Below, piece after piece: positions 1-9,160 of a stretch of DNA of 38,507 nt (positions within the stretch are counted from its first letter, which is position 1; every line of letters starts with the position of its first letter). The stretch comes from CAYGBW01 sp964348185 (GTDB lineage: Bacteria; Desulfobacterota; BSN033; WVXP01). A model generated the notes under the pieces. That model had not been told where the DNA came from and searched no databases. It saw only the letters and a list, made by a program, of their open reading frames with translations. The position numbers and the translations under genes were made by a program. The DNA lies in the NCBI GenBank assembly GCA_964348185.1, contig CAYGBW010000033.1:1-38507 (forward strand). The letters run 5' to 3'.

Positions 1-203
1 CTATCCTCTCACCCCAAGTCTCTCCCCTCTGGCCTTTCGACCCGTTGACGAATTGACTCAGTCCGTTTCCTGATCTACAATGGGAGTTTCCAAATCACAA
101 CCCGTTGGGGATAGAACAAGACCATAGACACCTGGAGAGGCGGGCGAGAGGCCAGATTGATTTTGATGGATGAAGCATCGGTTCATGAAAAGGGGAAGCA
201 GAG

Positions 204-1787
204 ATGTACGATCTGTTGATCCTCAACGGAAGAATCGTGAGTGGGAAGGGAAATCCCTGGTACAGGGGGGATCTGGCTATCGTCAAGGACAGGATCGTGA
301 AAATCGGACGGCTCGCCAAAGAGCAAGCAAGGAGAGTTATTGATGCCAGAAAATGCGTTGTTTCTCCGGGTTTCATTGACGGCCATAGCCATTCCGATCT
401 CTTTTTCTTCTTAGATCCGAGGGCAGAGCCAAAAGTTATGCAAGGCGTTACGACCGAGAATCTGGGAATGGACGGAATGTCGGTCGCCCCAATAGATGAA
501 AAGAACATTGCGGACTGGCGAAAGCACCTATCTGGAGTGACCGGTGATCCAAAAGTCGATTGGAAGTGGGGGAGTCTAGGCGACTATTTCGATGCCATTG
601 ATGTCTTGCCCCCGTCCGTTAATGTGACATCTCATGTCGGCCTTGGGACAATTCGGCTTAAGGTTATGGGGATGACCGACCGGGAGGCGGCTCCCGAAGA
701 AATCGATCAGATGAAGAGAATAGCGGCTCAAGCCATGGATGAAGGCGCCAGGGGAATTTCCTCCGGTCTAATCTACCCGCCAAGTCAGTATCAAACCGTG
801 GGTGAAGTGGTCGATATCGCGAAGGTGGTCCGAGCGTACGATGGCATATACGACGTCCACATGCGAAGCGAAGGAGCCAGACTGCTTCAGGCCATGGAAG
901 AGGTGATCGAGGTCGGGAGACAAACGGGAATTCACGTGCTGATCACTCATTTTAAGGTTTCGGGCAAGAGGAATTGGGGCCTTTCAGAAAGAGCACTCGA
1001 GATGGTGGACAGGGCTCGGCAACAGGGGGTTGAAGTGACCATCGCCCAATATCCATACATCGCGGGCAGTACGATGCTCCAGACGGTCATACCTCCCGGG
1101 TATCTCTCCAGAGGACCAGACGAACTCATCCGAATGCTGAAGGAGAACAGGGAATCCATCAAAAGGGATATTCGTGAAAGAACGGATTGGGAGAACCCTT
1201 CGGCAAAAAGTGGTTGGGAGAACATCTTCGTGTCATCGGTGAAAAGGGATGCCAACAAAAAGTATGAGGGGAGAAGCATCGCGGAAATCGCTTCGCTGAG
1301 AAATCTCGATGATCCCGAAGATGCGGCGCTCGATCTGCTGGTTGAAGAGGAGCTTGCCGTGGGCATGGTCATATTTCATATGGATGAAAAGGATGTGATC
1401 AAAATCATGAAGCATCCATCGGTGAGCTTCATAACGGACGGCCTTCTCGGAGGCGGTAAACCCCATCCAAGGGTTTACGGGACATACCCTCGAATTCTGG
1501 GCCGTTATGTCCGGGGGCAGGGCGTCCTTTCCCTCGAAGAGGCGGTTCGCAAGATGACCTCGTTGCCTGCTGAAAAACTGCGATTGAGAGGCAAGGGGGT
1601 AATTGCTGAGAACCACGATGCCGATATCACCATATTCGACCCGGATACGGTCATCGACAACGCAACTTACGAGGATCCAAGGCGGTTTTCCACTGGAATC
1701 GAGTGGGTCATCGTTAACGGACAGGTGGTCGTCGAAAAGGGGAAACACACCAGCGCTGCGCCAGGGCGGACGATCCGAACAAGGTAG
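204..1787 (+). CDS. N-acyl-D-amino-acid deacylase / D-aminoacylase family amidohydrolase
   Basis: Predicted cytoplasmic metal-dependent hydrolase of the amidohydrolase superfamily, 527 aa, a usual length for D-aminoacylases, which release free D-amino acids from N-acylated forms. Seen: an N-terminal beta-sandwich segment (YDLLILNGRIVSGKG), then the metal-binding HSH (H61, H63) in PGFIDGHSHSD, the family-like stretch MQGVTTENLGMDG, a mid-protein VHMRSEG and LITHFK, and a C-terminal return to the sandwich (ADITIFDP...VIVNGQVVVEKGK). The ATG has AAGGGGA about 8 nt upstream. No co-directional partner overlaps it; a 264-nt gap follows. The exact substrate (D-amino acid, dihydropyrimidine-like or other cyclic amide) cannot be read from sequence. 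Family assignment is firm, specificity is not. Confidence 0.88.
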   Translation: MYDLLILNGRIVSGKGNPWYRGDLAIVKDRIVKIGRLAKEQARRVIDARKCVVSPGFIDGHSHSDLFFFLDPRAEPKVMQGVTTENLGMDGMSVAPIDEKNIADWRKHLSGVTGDPKVDWKWGSLGDYFDAIDVLPPSVNVTSHVGLGTIRLKVMGMTDREAAPEEIDQMKRIAAQAMDEGARGISSGLIYPPSQYQTVGEVVDIAKVVRAYDGIYDVHMRSEGARLLQAMEEVIEVGRQTGIHVLITHFKVSGKRNWGLSERALEMVDRARQQGVEVTIAQYPYIAGSTMLQTVIPPGYLSRGPDELIRMLKENRESIKRDIRERTDWENPSAKSGWENIFVSSVKRDANKKYEGRSIAEIASLRNLDDPEDAALDLLVEEELAVGMVIFHMDEKDVIKIMKHPSVSFITDGLLGGGKPHPRVYGTYPRILGRYVRGQGVLSLEEAVRKMTSLPAEKLRLRGKGVIAENHDADITIFDPDTVIDNATYEDPRRFSTGIEWVIVNGQVVVEKGKHTSAAPGRTIRTR

Positions 1788-2051
1788 AGCCGGCGGGTGA
1801 AACCATCAGGAACCGGCAAATCACCGGTTGACATGAGGTTTAAAAAGGCCATATTGTTTTTCAGGCCGTCCGCCAAAGACCGGTTCACGGGCGAAGGGTC
1901 TGATTTGTACCGTCAGCTTGAGCAAACCCGGTCATGAGCCTATGGAATGACCCGTCTAGGGACACATGAACGTCACGCATCGCCTGTGCATTCTGGCGTG
2001 TAGCCTCCATGTCCATGGGAGCAGAATAGCTGAAACCCAGAGGGTGCTCCG

Positions 2052-2729
2052 ATGCGAATCCTGCTGGTCGAAGATGATTTAAAGATTGCCTCTTTTGTCC
2101 TAAAGGGTCTAAAGGCGGCAGGCTTTGCCTTGGACCATGCGTCCGATGGAGAGCGTGGCCTCCATATGGCCTTGACAGAGCCCTATGACGCGGCCATTAT
2201 CGATATCATGTTGCCAAAACTCGACGGGTTGACGGTCATCGAGAGAATGCGGAGGGAAAAGGTCAACACGCCGGTCATTATCTTGAGTGCCAAAGGGTCA
2301 ATTGATGACCGGGTGAAGGGGCTCCAGACCGGGAGTGATGATTATCTCACCAAACCGTTTGCCTTCTCCGAGCTTCTTGCCCGTGTTCAGGCCCTGATTC
2401 GCAGAGCAGGCGGCATTTCAGAGCCAACGCGTCTCTCTGTGGGGGATTTGTCCATGAACCTCCTCACCCGGGAGGTGATCAGAGGGGGCAGGAAGATTGA
2501 GCTTCAGCCTTTGGAGTTTTCTCTGCTTGAATATTTGATGCGAAATGCGGCAAGGGTGGTTTCCAGGACCATGATCATGGAACACGTGTGGGACTACAAT
2601 TTCGATCCCCAGACGAACGTGGTGGAAGCGAGAATCTGCAGGCTCCGGGACAAAATCGATAAGGGATTTGCCGATAAACTGATTCATACCGTTCGGGGAG
2701 TGGGGTATGTCCTTAAGGACCGGGCTTAG
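2052..2729 (+). CDS. OmpR/PhoB-family response regulator
   Basis: DNA-binding response regulator of 225 aa. The receiver domain (about residues 1-115) shows the acidic pair EDD near the start, phospho-acceptor D51 in IIDIMLP and K101 in LTKPF. The C-terminal winged helix (about 125-222) has the usual VVEARICRLRDKID and HTVRGVGYVL elements. AGAGGG sits about 9 nt before the ATG. The stop codon lies 23 nt inside the following histidine kinase gene, so the pair is translationally coupled. With degP close downstream, a role in sensing cell-envelope damage is a reasonable inference, by analogy with CpxR-CpxA. The regulated genes are not shown by the sequence. Confidence 0.95.
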   Translation: MRILLVEDDLKIASFVLKGLKAAGFALDHASDGERGLHMALTEPYDAAIIDIMLPKLDGLTVIERMRREKVNTPVIILSAKGSIDDRVKGLQTGSDDYLTKPFAFSELLARVQALIRRAGGISEPTRLSVGDLSMNLLTREVIRGGRKIELQPLEFSLLEYLMRNAARVVSRTMIMEHVWDYNFDPQTNVVEARICRLRDKIDKGFADKLIHTVRGVGYVLKDRA

Positions 2730-4128
2730 AATTCGGCATACGCTCGCATTTCGCTTAACCCTGTGGTATGCAGGCATATTCACGATCTCCTCCTGTGTGG
2801 CCTTTCTTTTCTTCTACATGCTCATCACTTCCGTCATCCGGGCACGGACCGATCAGGAGCTTTTGGACCAGGTCGGTCAGTTTTCAACCCTTCTGGCCGT
2901 AAACGGGATCGACGCGGTCAAACGGGTGGCCGTTCTCGAAGCGCAGGCGGCTGGGGTGAAAAAGATATTCTTTCGTCTCCTCTATCCGACTGGAGAGGTC
3001 TTTTCCTCATCCAACATGTCATACTGGCAGGATATCGGCATTCACAGGACTGCCTTAGAACGGTTGCTCAGGGGTAGCCGTCAGGTGTTCGAGACGATCA
3101 TCATACCGGACCGCAAGCACAAGGTGCGCATCCTTTACAGCATTATCGGTCCTGGCATCATTCTGCAACTGGGGCAGTCTATGGAAAACACCTCCCGATT
3201 CATCGAGGCATTTCAGAGAATATTCATTACGACGATGGCCTTTCTGATCGTTTTGGCTGCCTGGGTCGGTTGGTTCATGGCCCGGCGGGCCCTTTCCGGT
3301 GTCGAGGCGGTCAGCCGAACGGCTCAGAACATATCCGGAGGGGAACTTGGAAAACGGGTCCCGGTGAAACCCCGAGGCGACGAAATCGATCAACTCGCCA
3401 TCACGTTCAATCAAATGCTCGACCGCATTCAAACCCTGGTCACGGGGATCAAAGAGATGAGTGACAATATCGCCCATGACTTGAGAAGCCCGATCACCCG
3501 AATTCGGGGAGTCGCGGAAGTCACTTTGACCACCGGAAAATCTGTTGGCGAGTATGAAAGCATGGCAGCCAGCACCATAGAGGAATGCGATCGCCTTCTC
3601 GACATGATCAACACGATGCTGATGATTTCAGAAGCCGAGGCTGGCGTGGGTAGACTCAACCGCGAAGAGATGGATATCGGGGGGGTTGTCCGGGACGCCT
3701 GTGAACTGTTTCAGCCCATGGCTGAGGATAGAGGGGTGGCGATGAGCTGTGACGTGCCGGACACATGCAGTTTCTTTGGAGATAGCCGGATGATTCAACG
3801 GATGCTTGCCAATCTTCTGGACAATGCAATAAAATACACCCCCTCTGCCGGAAGGGTCAGGGTTTCGGTTCAAACGGATGAGGGACAACCGGTTGTCATT
3901 TCCGTCAATGATACGGGCATCGGCATTTCCCCAAACGATCTTCCCCATGTTTTTGAGCGGTTCTACCGATGTGATCAGAGCCGGTCGCAGGCCGGCATCG
4001 GCCTGGGTCTCAGTCTGGCCAGGGCAATTGTCCAGGCCCACGGTGGAAACATCGCTCTCAGGAGCAGCCCGGGTGAGGGGAGTACCTTTACCGTTACCCT
4101 CCCAAAATCCCAGCCATCAGAATCCTAA
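2707..4128 (+). CDS. Sensor histidine kinase (HAMP, HisKA, HATPase)
   Basis: Membrane histidine kinase of 473 aa and presumed partner of the preceding regulator. Transmembrane helix 1 is about residues 15-42, a periplasmic sensor region about 43-170, helix 2 about 172-192, HAMP about 193-245, then the dimerisation/phospho-acceptor helix with H257 in NIAHDLRSP. The ATPase domain has an N box (LLDNAIKYT), a G1 box (VNDTGIGIS), FERFYR, and a G2 box (GIGLGLSLARAIVQAHGG). The start overlaps the end of the regulator by 23 nt. The domain order is that of OmpR-partner kinases (EnvZ/CpxA/QseC type). The signal sensed is unknown; the periplasmic domain has no motif I recognise. Confidence 0.95.
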   Translation: MSLRTGLRIRHTLAFRLTLWYAGIFTISSCVAFLFFYMLITSVIRARTDQELLDQVGQFSTLLAVNGIDAVKRVAVLEAQAAGVKKIFFRLLYPTGEVFSSSNMSYWQDIGIHRTALERLLRGSRQVFETIIIPDRKHKVRILYSIIGPGIILQLGQSMENTSRFIEAFQRIFITTMAFLIVLAAWVGWFMARRALSGVEAVSRTAQNISGGELGKRVPVKPRGDEIDQLAITFNQMLDRIQTLVTGIKEMSDNIAHDLRSPITRIRGVAEVTLTTGKSVGEYESMAASTIEECDRLLDMINTMLMISEAEAGVGRLNREEMDIGGVVRDACELFQPMAEDRGVAMSCDVPDTCSFFGDSRMIQRMLANLLDNAIKYTPSAGRVRVSVQTDEGQPVVISVNDTGIGISPNDLPHVFERFYRCDQSRSQAGIGLGLSLARAIVQAHGGNIALRSSPGEGSTFTVTLPKSQPSES

Positions 4129-4281
4129 CGTCCTCTCTTCTCCCCGAACACGACCCAAGCCTGAACTCCCCACATAACCATCCGTCTGGATCGGTCACCC
4201 CGGTAACCGACCGAATTGATGTTATAAATATGGGGCCAGACTGCTCTTCGCGGCAGGGGATGATCCCCCCAGATCCGGAAC

Positions 4282-4297
4282 ATTACCAATCGGTAAT
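4282..4297. promoter_or_regulatory. ATTACC-AATC-GGTAAT palindrome upstream of degP
   Basis: A 6+6 bp perfect inverted repeat lies about 95 nt before the degP start. A TATAAT sequence occurs at 4330-4335, but no good -35 element is seen at the right distance. The palindrome could be an operator, possibly for the neighbouring OmpR-type regulator, although those usually bind direct repeats. This is a weak, position-based call. Confidence 0.25.
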
Positions 4298-4390
4298 CTC
4301 CCCGTCATCTTCCCGTTAACTTCCAGTCTTATAATCTGTCTAAGAACAATGGCCAGATCTAGCCGAAAGCCAAAACACGGAGGTAAGAGA

Positions 4391-5842
4391 ATGAAACAGA
4401 GAAAGACCTTGACAAGATTCATCATGGTGTTGTTCATGGCAGGGGTCCTGTTGGGATCCGGATTTCAGATCGCAAGGGCCCTAAGAGATCCCGAAACACC
4501 GGTGGTTGCACCGACCGAAACACCGATGGTACCGAGCAATTTCAGTGAGCTTGCTGAACGGGCCCGCCCTGGAGTGGTCAACATCCGGACCGTAAAGACG
4601 CTCAAAGGAAGCGGTCCGGTGTTTCGTCACTTCTATGGGAACCCCTTCGGGGAGAAGAACCCGTTCGGCGACTTCTTTGGGCCCTTTCCCTGGGGTGAGC
4701 CCTCGGGTGATTTCAAACAGCAGAGTCTAGGATCGGGGTTCATCATTAGCCGTGAAGGGTATATTGTAACCAACAACCATGTGATCGAAAATGCCGACCA
4801 GATAAAGGTCAAGCTTGCCAGCAACAAGGAGTATGATGCCGAAGTTGTGGGACGGGACCCCAAGACCGATGTGGCCCTCATAAAGATTGCCCCATCGAAT
4901 GATCTAACTCCCCTTCAAATGGGGGACTCGGATAGACTTCAGGTGGGCAGTTGGGTGGTTGCAATCGGGAGTCCCTTTGGATTGGAGCAGACCGTGACGG
5001 CTGGGATTGTCAGTGCCAAGGGCCGCACGATCGGTTCCGGGCCGTATGATGATTTCATTCAGACGGATGCCTCGATCAACCCGGGAAACAGCGGGGGACC
5101 GCTCATCAACATGAAAGGGGAAGTGGTGGGGATCAACACGGCGATCATCGCTTCAGGCCAGGGAATTGGATTTGCCATTCCCATCAACATGGGCAAACAG
5201 ATTGTCTCCCAGCTCAAAGAGACGGGACGGGTCACCCGGGGATGGCTCGGCGTGGGGATCCAAGAGATAACCTCAGACCTGGCACGGTCTTTTGGTCTAA
5301 AAGAGACGAAGGGGGCTCTCGTTTCCCAGGTTTTCAAAGGTGGACCCGCTGAGAAAGCCGGAATCGAACAGGGTGACATCATCCTGGAATTTGACGGCAA
5401 GCCAATCGATGAATTCGCCGAACTGCCCCGAATCGTTGCGACCACCCCTGTGGGCAAAACCGTTACGATCACGGTATTCCGAGAGGGAAAAGTCATCACC
5501 CACAAGGCAACAGTGGCCCAAATGGAGGAAAAAACTGAAATAGGGAGAGCTTCTCCTGAAAAACCCCTGGGAATTGCGGTCCAAAACATTACCCCTGAGG
5601 TTGCGAAGGCCCTCGGGTTGGACGGGGAAAGGGGGGTCGTGGTCACGGGCGTGGAACCTGAAAGTCCGGCAGCCAAAGCAGATATCCGCAGAGGTGATGT
5701 CATTCAGGCGGTAAATCGAAGACCCATCAGAGACGTCGAAACCCTCAGCCGAACGATTGAAGAGGCAAGGGATCAGGAAAGCATCCTCTTTCTGATCCGA
5801 AGGGGAGAGACCAACCTATTCGTTACTGTTTCGCCGAAGTAG
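4391..5842 (+). CDS. degP: DegP/HtrA (Do-family) periplasmic serine protease
   Basis: Periplasmic ATP-independent protease/chaperone that degrades or holds misfolded envelope proteins; 483 aa from the chosen start, typical for two-PDZ Do proteases. An ATG 42 nt upstream is also in frame, but the one at 4391 has a perfect GGAGGT 6-7 nt before it and begins a clear signal sequence (MKQRKTLTRF, then a hydrophobic stretch to about residue 29). The catalytic triad is visible: H130 (TNNHVIENA), D160 (KTDVALIKI), S234 (NPGNSGGPL). The Phe/Gly-rich LA-loop region is about residues 80-108. PDZ1 begins near GWLGVGIQEI and PDZ2 near LGIAVQNITP. It lies 262 nt after the two-component pair on the same strand, consistent with stress-regulated expression. 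Confidence 0.95.
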   Translation: MKQRKTLTRFIMVLFMAGVLLGSGFQIARALRDPETPVVAPTETPMVPSNFSELAERARPGVVNIRTVKTLKGSGPVFRHFYGNPFGEKNPFGDFFGPFPWGEPSGDFKQQSLGSGFIISREGYIVTNNHVIENADQIKVKLASNKEYDAEVVGRDPKTDVALIKIAPSNDLTPLQMGDSDRLQVGSWVVAIGSPFGLEQTVTAGIVSAKGRTIGSGPYDDFIQTDASINPGNSGGPLINMKGEVVGINTAIIASGQGIGFAIPINMGKQIVSQLKETGRVTRGWLGVGIQEITSDLARSFGLKETKGALVSQVFKGGPAEKAGIEQGDIILEFDGKPIDEFAELPRIVATTPVGKTVTITVFREGKVITHKATVAQMEEKTEIGRASPEKPLGIAVQNITPEVAKALGLDGERGVVVTGVEPESPAAKADIRRGDVIQAVNRRPIRDVETLSRTIEEARDQESILFLIRRGETNLFVTVSPK

Positions 5843-5849
5843 CCCTTCC

Positions 5850-5894
5850 AGCGCCCGATATGACGGACGGAAGAAGCCGGAAATATCGGGCGCT
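5850..5894 (+). terminator. Probable terminator after degP
   Basis: A perfect 12-bp inverted repeat (AGCGCCCGATAT / ATATCGGGCGCT) begins 8 nt after the degP stop, with a loop of about 21 nt. It is followed by the T-rich stretch CGTCTTCTTATTC rather than a pure U-run, so it may be an imperfect intrinsic terminator or a transcript-stabilising stem. Confidence 0.55.
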
Positions 5895-6037
5895 CGTCTT
5901 CTTATTCCCCTGAGAGAAATGGGAATCCGAAGAGCCGAAAATCCAGTAAGCCCTATATCTTACGATGATTCTCACTTGACACCCAAGGCTCACACCGGTA
6001 ATAGTTACTCGGAGTGTCGGAGTAGCCGGCTTCGCCA

Positions 6038-6080
6038 TCGTAGCCTATGGTTACGACGGCCGAATTGGAGTGATGGAGTA
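6038..6080 (+). repeat. Dispersed intergenic repeat B, copy 1
   Basis: The core TAGCCTATGGTTACGACGG and following bases match the segment at 38256-38297 with 4 differences in 37 positions. Both copies are intergenic and both run into GAATTGGAGTRATGGA. No coding potential is evident. It lies in the 280-bp gap between degP and the phosphoesterase. Confidence 0.6.
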
Positions 6081-6122
6081 GTGGGGTACTGAGATCGGAT
6101 AGAACGATCCAAGTTTAGTCGA

Positions 6123-7169
6123 ATGGCCAGTTCATCCATAAAAATCCTATTCCTAGCCGATACACATCTTGGTTTTGATTTGCCTTTGCATCCAAGAATC
6201 AGGCGCCGTCGCAGGGGATTGGACTTTTTCAAAAACTTCCAGAGGGCTTTGGAACCGGCGTTTAACGGTGAAGTAGATCTCGTCGTGCACGGAGGTGATC
6301 TTTTCTATCGAAGCAAAGTCCCTGCCCTTCGTGTCGCAGAGGCTTTCAAACCGATGCTTCAGATGGCTGAACGAGGGGTTCCGGTGTTTATCGTCCCTGG
6401 AAATCATGAGCGATCAAGAATCCCCTGTTCTCTGTTTGTCCAGCATCCAAACATCCATATCTTCACCAAACCCAAAACCTTTTGCTTAAGGGCGAAGGGC
6501 ATGGCTGTCTCTCTCAGTGGGTTCCCCTATTACCGGGATAAAGTCAGATACCACTTCCGAACTCTCCTAGATCAAACTGGCTACGGTAAAGCAAAAAGTG
6601 ACATATCGATCCTCTGCATGCACCAGGTCGTTGAAGGGGCAAAGGTTGGACCCAAGAATTACACATTTAGATACAACGCCGACGTGATAAGGGGAAGAGA
6701 TCTGCCCAAAGGGTTTGCATCCGTTCTGTCTGGACACATCCATCGTGCACAGGTGCTCTTATCGGATTTGGCAGGACGGCCTTTCTCCTCACCGGTCTTT
6801 TACCCGGGCTCAATCGAAAGGACCTCCTTTGCCGAAAGAAATGAGGATAAAGGCTATCTTCTCGTCCATCTGGCACCTTCCAACATGCGCGGGGGATCTG
6901 TCTTGTCTCACTCTTTTGTGAAGCTTCCAGCACGTCCCATGTATGACCTCCAGATCGATGTGAACGGTTTCGACAACGACTCATTGAAATCCAGGCTTAC
7001 TGACATCATTTCCAAGCTTGATCCAGACGGCGTCGTTCGAGTCAAGGTTCAGGGACCGATTTCGAATGAAATCGGTCGGAGTTTGCATGCAGGGTTTCTC
7101 AGGTCCGTCGCCCCGTCGACAATGAATATCGATTTTGCTCACCGTTATTCGTTGAAACAGGAGACATAG
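6123..7169 (+). CDS. Metallophosphoesterase, SbcD/YhaO-like DNA repair exonuclease family
   Basis: Predicted calcineurin-fold nuclease/phosphoesterase of 348 aa. All metal-binding motifs are present: LADTHLGFDL (D13, H15), HGGDLFYRS, VPGNHERSR, a histidine in CMHQVVEG, and LSGHIHRAQ. The C-terminal part (about 265-348) is a small extra domain as in SbcD/Mre11-type proteins. No SbcC/Rad50-like ATPase gene lies next to it, so it is not a standard SbcCD pair within this window. No strong ribosome site precedes the ATG. The next gene encodes an alkyl-DNA repair protein, which mildly supports a DNA-repair role. Family is firm; physiological substrate is inference. Confidence 0.87.
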   Translation: MASSSIKILFLADTHLGFDLPLHPRIRRRRRGLDFFKNFQRALEPAFNGEVDLVVHGGDLFYRSKVPALRVAEAFKPMLQMAERGVPVFIVPGNHERSRIPCSLFVQHPNIHIFTKPKTFCLRAKGMAVSLSGFPYYRDKVRYHFRTLLDQTGYGKAKSDISILCMHQVVEGAKVGPKNYTFRYNADVIRGRDLPKGFASVLSGHIHRAQVLLSDLAGRPFSSPVFYPGSIERTSFAERNEDKGYLLVHLAPSNMRGGSVLSHSFVKLPARPMYDLQIDVNGFDNDSLKSRLTDIISKLDPDGVVRVKVQGPISNEIGRSLHAGFLRSVAPSTMNIDFAHRYSLKQET

Positions 7170-7184
7170 AAAACCCGGAATGAT

Positions 7185-7218
7185 CATGGGGTTTCTTCAT
7201 AGAAGACAGAACCCCATG
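7185..7218 (+). terminator. Hairpin between phosphoesterase and alkyltransferase genes
   Basis: Inverted repeat CATGGGGTT / AACCCCATG (9 bp arms, 16-nt loop) lies 15 nt after the phosphoesterase stop. No U-tract follows, so it may be a stabilising stem or weak terminator rather than a classical intrinsic terminator. Confidence 0.35.
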
Positions 7219-7271
7219 AGGGATCGAAAGCGGTTGTTCTAGGGTCGTGAAGGAAAGGAGTGCAGAGCAGA

Positions 7272-7652
7272 ATGAAAAAGACGCATACCCAAGTCACGGA
7301 GTTTCAGAAGCGGGTCTATGATGCAGCGAAAAGAATACCCCGGGGAAAAGTCACAACTTACAAACATCTGTCACAAGCCATTGGCTGTGGTTCTAGTCGA
7401 GCTGTAGGGCAGGCATTAAAGGCCAACCCCTATGCACCGGTCGTCCCCTGCCATCGGGTTATCCGCTCCGATTTGACGATTGGCGGGTTTTCTGGAAAGC
7501 TTGAAGGTCCACAGATTGAGAGAAAGAAAGCGCTACTCCGAGAGGAGGGCGTCCGGTTTGATGGTGACCGTCTGTCAAACCCTGACGACCTTCATACGTT
7601 TGTTGAGTCGAGTCTCCTAGAGGGGATGTCTACCCGCGGCGATTCGGGTTAG
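7272..7652 (+). CDS. Methylated-DNA-[protein]-cysteine S-methyltransferase (Ogt/MGMT C-terminal type)
   Basis: DNA alkyl-repair protein that accepts alkyl groups from O6-alkylguanine onto a cysteine. From the chosen ATG it is 126 aa: just the DNA-binding/catalytic domain, without the N-terminal domain of Ada/Ogt. The acceptor C60 is seen in VVPCHRVI, the arginine-finger helix in GSSRAVGQALKANP, and the C-terminal GGFSGKLEG segment. An upstream in-frame GTG at 7260 sits directly on the AAAGGAG sequence, so ATG 7272 (11 nt after it) is preferred. Because PCHR keeps its cysteine, this is not an alkyltransferase-like (ATL) protein that lacks the acceptor. Confidence 0.88.
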   Translation: MKKTHTQVTEFQKRVYDAAKRIPRGKVTTYKHLSQAIGCGSSRAVGQALKANPYAPVVPCHRVIRSDLTIGGFSGKLEGPQIERKKALLREEGVRFDGDRLSNPDDLHTFVESSLLEGMSTRGDSG

Positions 7653-7984
7653 CCTCTTTTCTGATCAGACTAGCCCGGAGCGATGAGAGGCTTTGATCGG
7701 GCAATCAAACCCGTCTCTTCCTGACAGGGTCAGGGCGTCACAGTCTGTTGCCCGTGAGAAGGGCCAGCGGGTCATCGGTGCGACGGTCGAGGTTTCCGAG
7801 GAGGTTCTGAAGAAGCAGCTGGAGACGTCTGATAGATCCGGCGGGCAAGCCGTTGGGTGGGATTACGGCAGGAGGCGGATCTTGACAGGACAGGGGGAGA
7901 AGAATATCTTTGGTTTTGGGAGGCTGGCACAGTTTTTGATGGGTCCATAATGGAACAAACCCGATGTCCGAAAAGGAGATGGTC
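7653..7984. other. Gap without a convincing gene (332 bp)
   Basis: A TTG-initiated 85-codon open frame (7693-7950) is present, but it has no ribosome site, no recognisable domain and a low-complexity composition. No tRNA fold or terminator with a U-run was recognised. A small structured RNA is possible but cannot be supported by eye. Confidence 0.3.
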
Positions 7985-8830
7985 ATGAAGAAGAGCGGGA
8001 TTTCCCTCCTTGTTTCTCTTGTTGTCTTTTTGCTACTGGCTGTCTTTGCCGTCTATGGACAGGATAAGGGAGACGAGGTCTACGTGATCAAGAAGGGCGA
8101 CACCCTCTGGGATCTTTCGGGCGAGCATTTGAAAGACCCCTATCAATGGCCCGAGCTGTGGGAGAGGAATCAGTATATTACCAACCCCCATCTCATTTAC
8201 CCGGGCAATTCTCTCCGTCTCCATGGTCGGCCGAAGTCGGTTCGACCGGGAACGGTCAGGGAGACCGAAGCGGCAGGAGGGGCGGTGACGGAAGTACAGC
8301 CTGTCCCAGAGACGGCAACGACTCAGGACATCAAAGGGGTCACGGAGGAATCTGCTGTCACTGCGAGGACAGAGGAAGCTACCGTCCCTATTGAGAAAGA
8401 GGAGGTACCGTCTACCGAGGAAGTCGAACAAGCCCTCCCGACCGAGGAAGTGGAACCGGCTCTCACTACCGGGGAAGGTGAAGTGGTACAAGTCCTTCGC
8501 AAGGGAGAGGTGGAGTTAGTTATTCTTGAGGAAGACTCCCTGGGAACCATAGTCGATGCGAGGTTTGAGAAGGAACTTCTCGCCCAGGGCGACATTGTCT
8601 ATCTGGCTCTGAAGAAAAAGCCTGCCGAAGTGGGAACGAGGTTCACGGTTTTCAGGACAACGAAAATGCTTAAGAATCCCTATACCCGGAAAAAGGGGAA
8701 GAAGATCTATGTTCTGGGCGCTCTCAAGGTAACGGCTGTCAAGGGAGTTCTCTACCAGGCAGAGATCACCGATTCCATGGATGCGATTTTGCGGGGGGAC
8801 GAGGTCATGACCTATAGGGTCTTAAGGTAG
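7985..8830 (+). CDS. Secreted LysM-domain protein
   Basis: 281-aa exported protein. An N-terminal signal sequence (MKKSGISLLVSLVVFLLLAV...) is followed by one LysM peptidoglycan-binding domain (about residues 33-80: VIKKGDTLWDLSGEHLKDP, then ITNPHLIYPGNSLRL). A Glu/Thr/Pro-rich linker (about 95-175) includes the imperfect repeats EEVEQALPTEEVEPALTTGE. A C-terminal beta-rich domain I do not recognise follows. ATGs at 7964 and 7979 are in frame, but AAAAGGAG ends 6 nt before the ATG at 7985, which also starts a clean signal peptide. LysM genes just upstream of dprA-topA are a familiar arrangement in Desulfobacterota. Likely binds the cell wall in the periplasm; no catalytic domain is visible. 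Confidence 0.85.
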   Translation: MKKSGISLLVSLVVFLLLAVFAVYGQDKGDEVYVIKKGDTLWDLSGEHLKDPYQWPELWERNQYITNPHLIYPGNSLRLHGRPKSVRPGTVRETEAAGGAVTEVQPVPETATTQDIKGVTEESAVTARTEEATVPIEKEEVPSTEEVEQALPTEEVEPALTTGEGEVVQVLRKGEVELVILEEDSLGTIVDARFEKELLAQGDIVYLALKKKPAEVGTRFTVFRTTKMLKNPYTRKKGKKIYVLGALKVTAVKGVLYQAEITDSMDAILRGDEVMTYRVLR

Positions 8831-8853
8831 ATTCGTTGCTGTTTCGAGTATGG

Positions 8854-8888
8854 GGCCTTCCGCTATTCCGGGAGGCCTTTCTGTTTTT
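8854..8888 (+). terminator. Intrinsic terminator after LysM gene
   Basis: Stem GGCCTTCC / GGGAGGCC with an 8-nt loop, followed by TTTCTGTTTTTG. It lies 23 nt after the LysM stop. The rest of the 330-bp gap to dprA shows no gene. Confidence 0.75.
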
Positions 8889-9160
8889 GTATGTAGATCG
8901 GACGATTTTCATCCAAGAGGTGGGCAGAAACCTGTCACAAACGGGTAATGGACCGCACGAATACTGCCCATCCAGGACACATTGGGTATTTTGGGGTCTC
9001 CTCAAAGACCTCCCTCCGTCGATGCTTGCCAAAAAGAGACCGTAGCCCGTGCTCTACAGACCACCGAGGTGCTGGAAAACCGGTTGGTCGGAAGGGCTGA
9101 TCAGTTGAAATAGGCGGCCATATAGAATAGGATAAATGGGCTGACGAGGGGATTTCCACA

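Noticed and set aside
1..203. Possible gene start before the D-aminoacylase gene
   Set aside because: Only a pyrimidine-rich leader and the ribosome site of the first gene; no coding frame that continues.
7693..7950. 85-codon TTG-initiated frame after the alkyltransferase gene
   Set aside because: No ribosome site, no protein family, composition unlike neighbouring genes.
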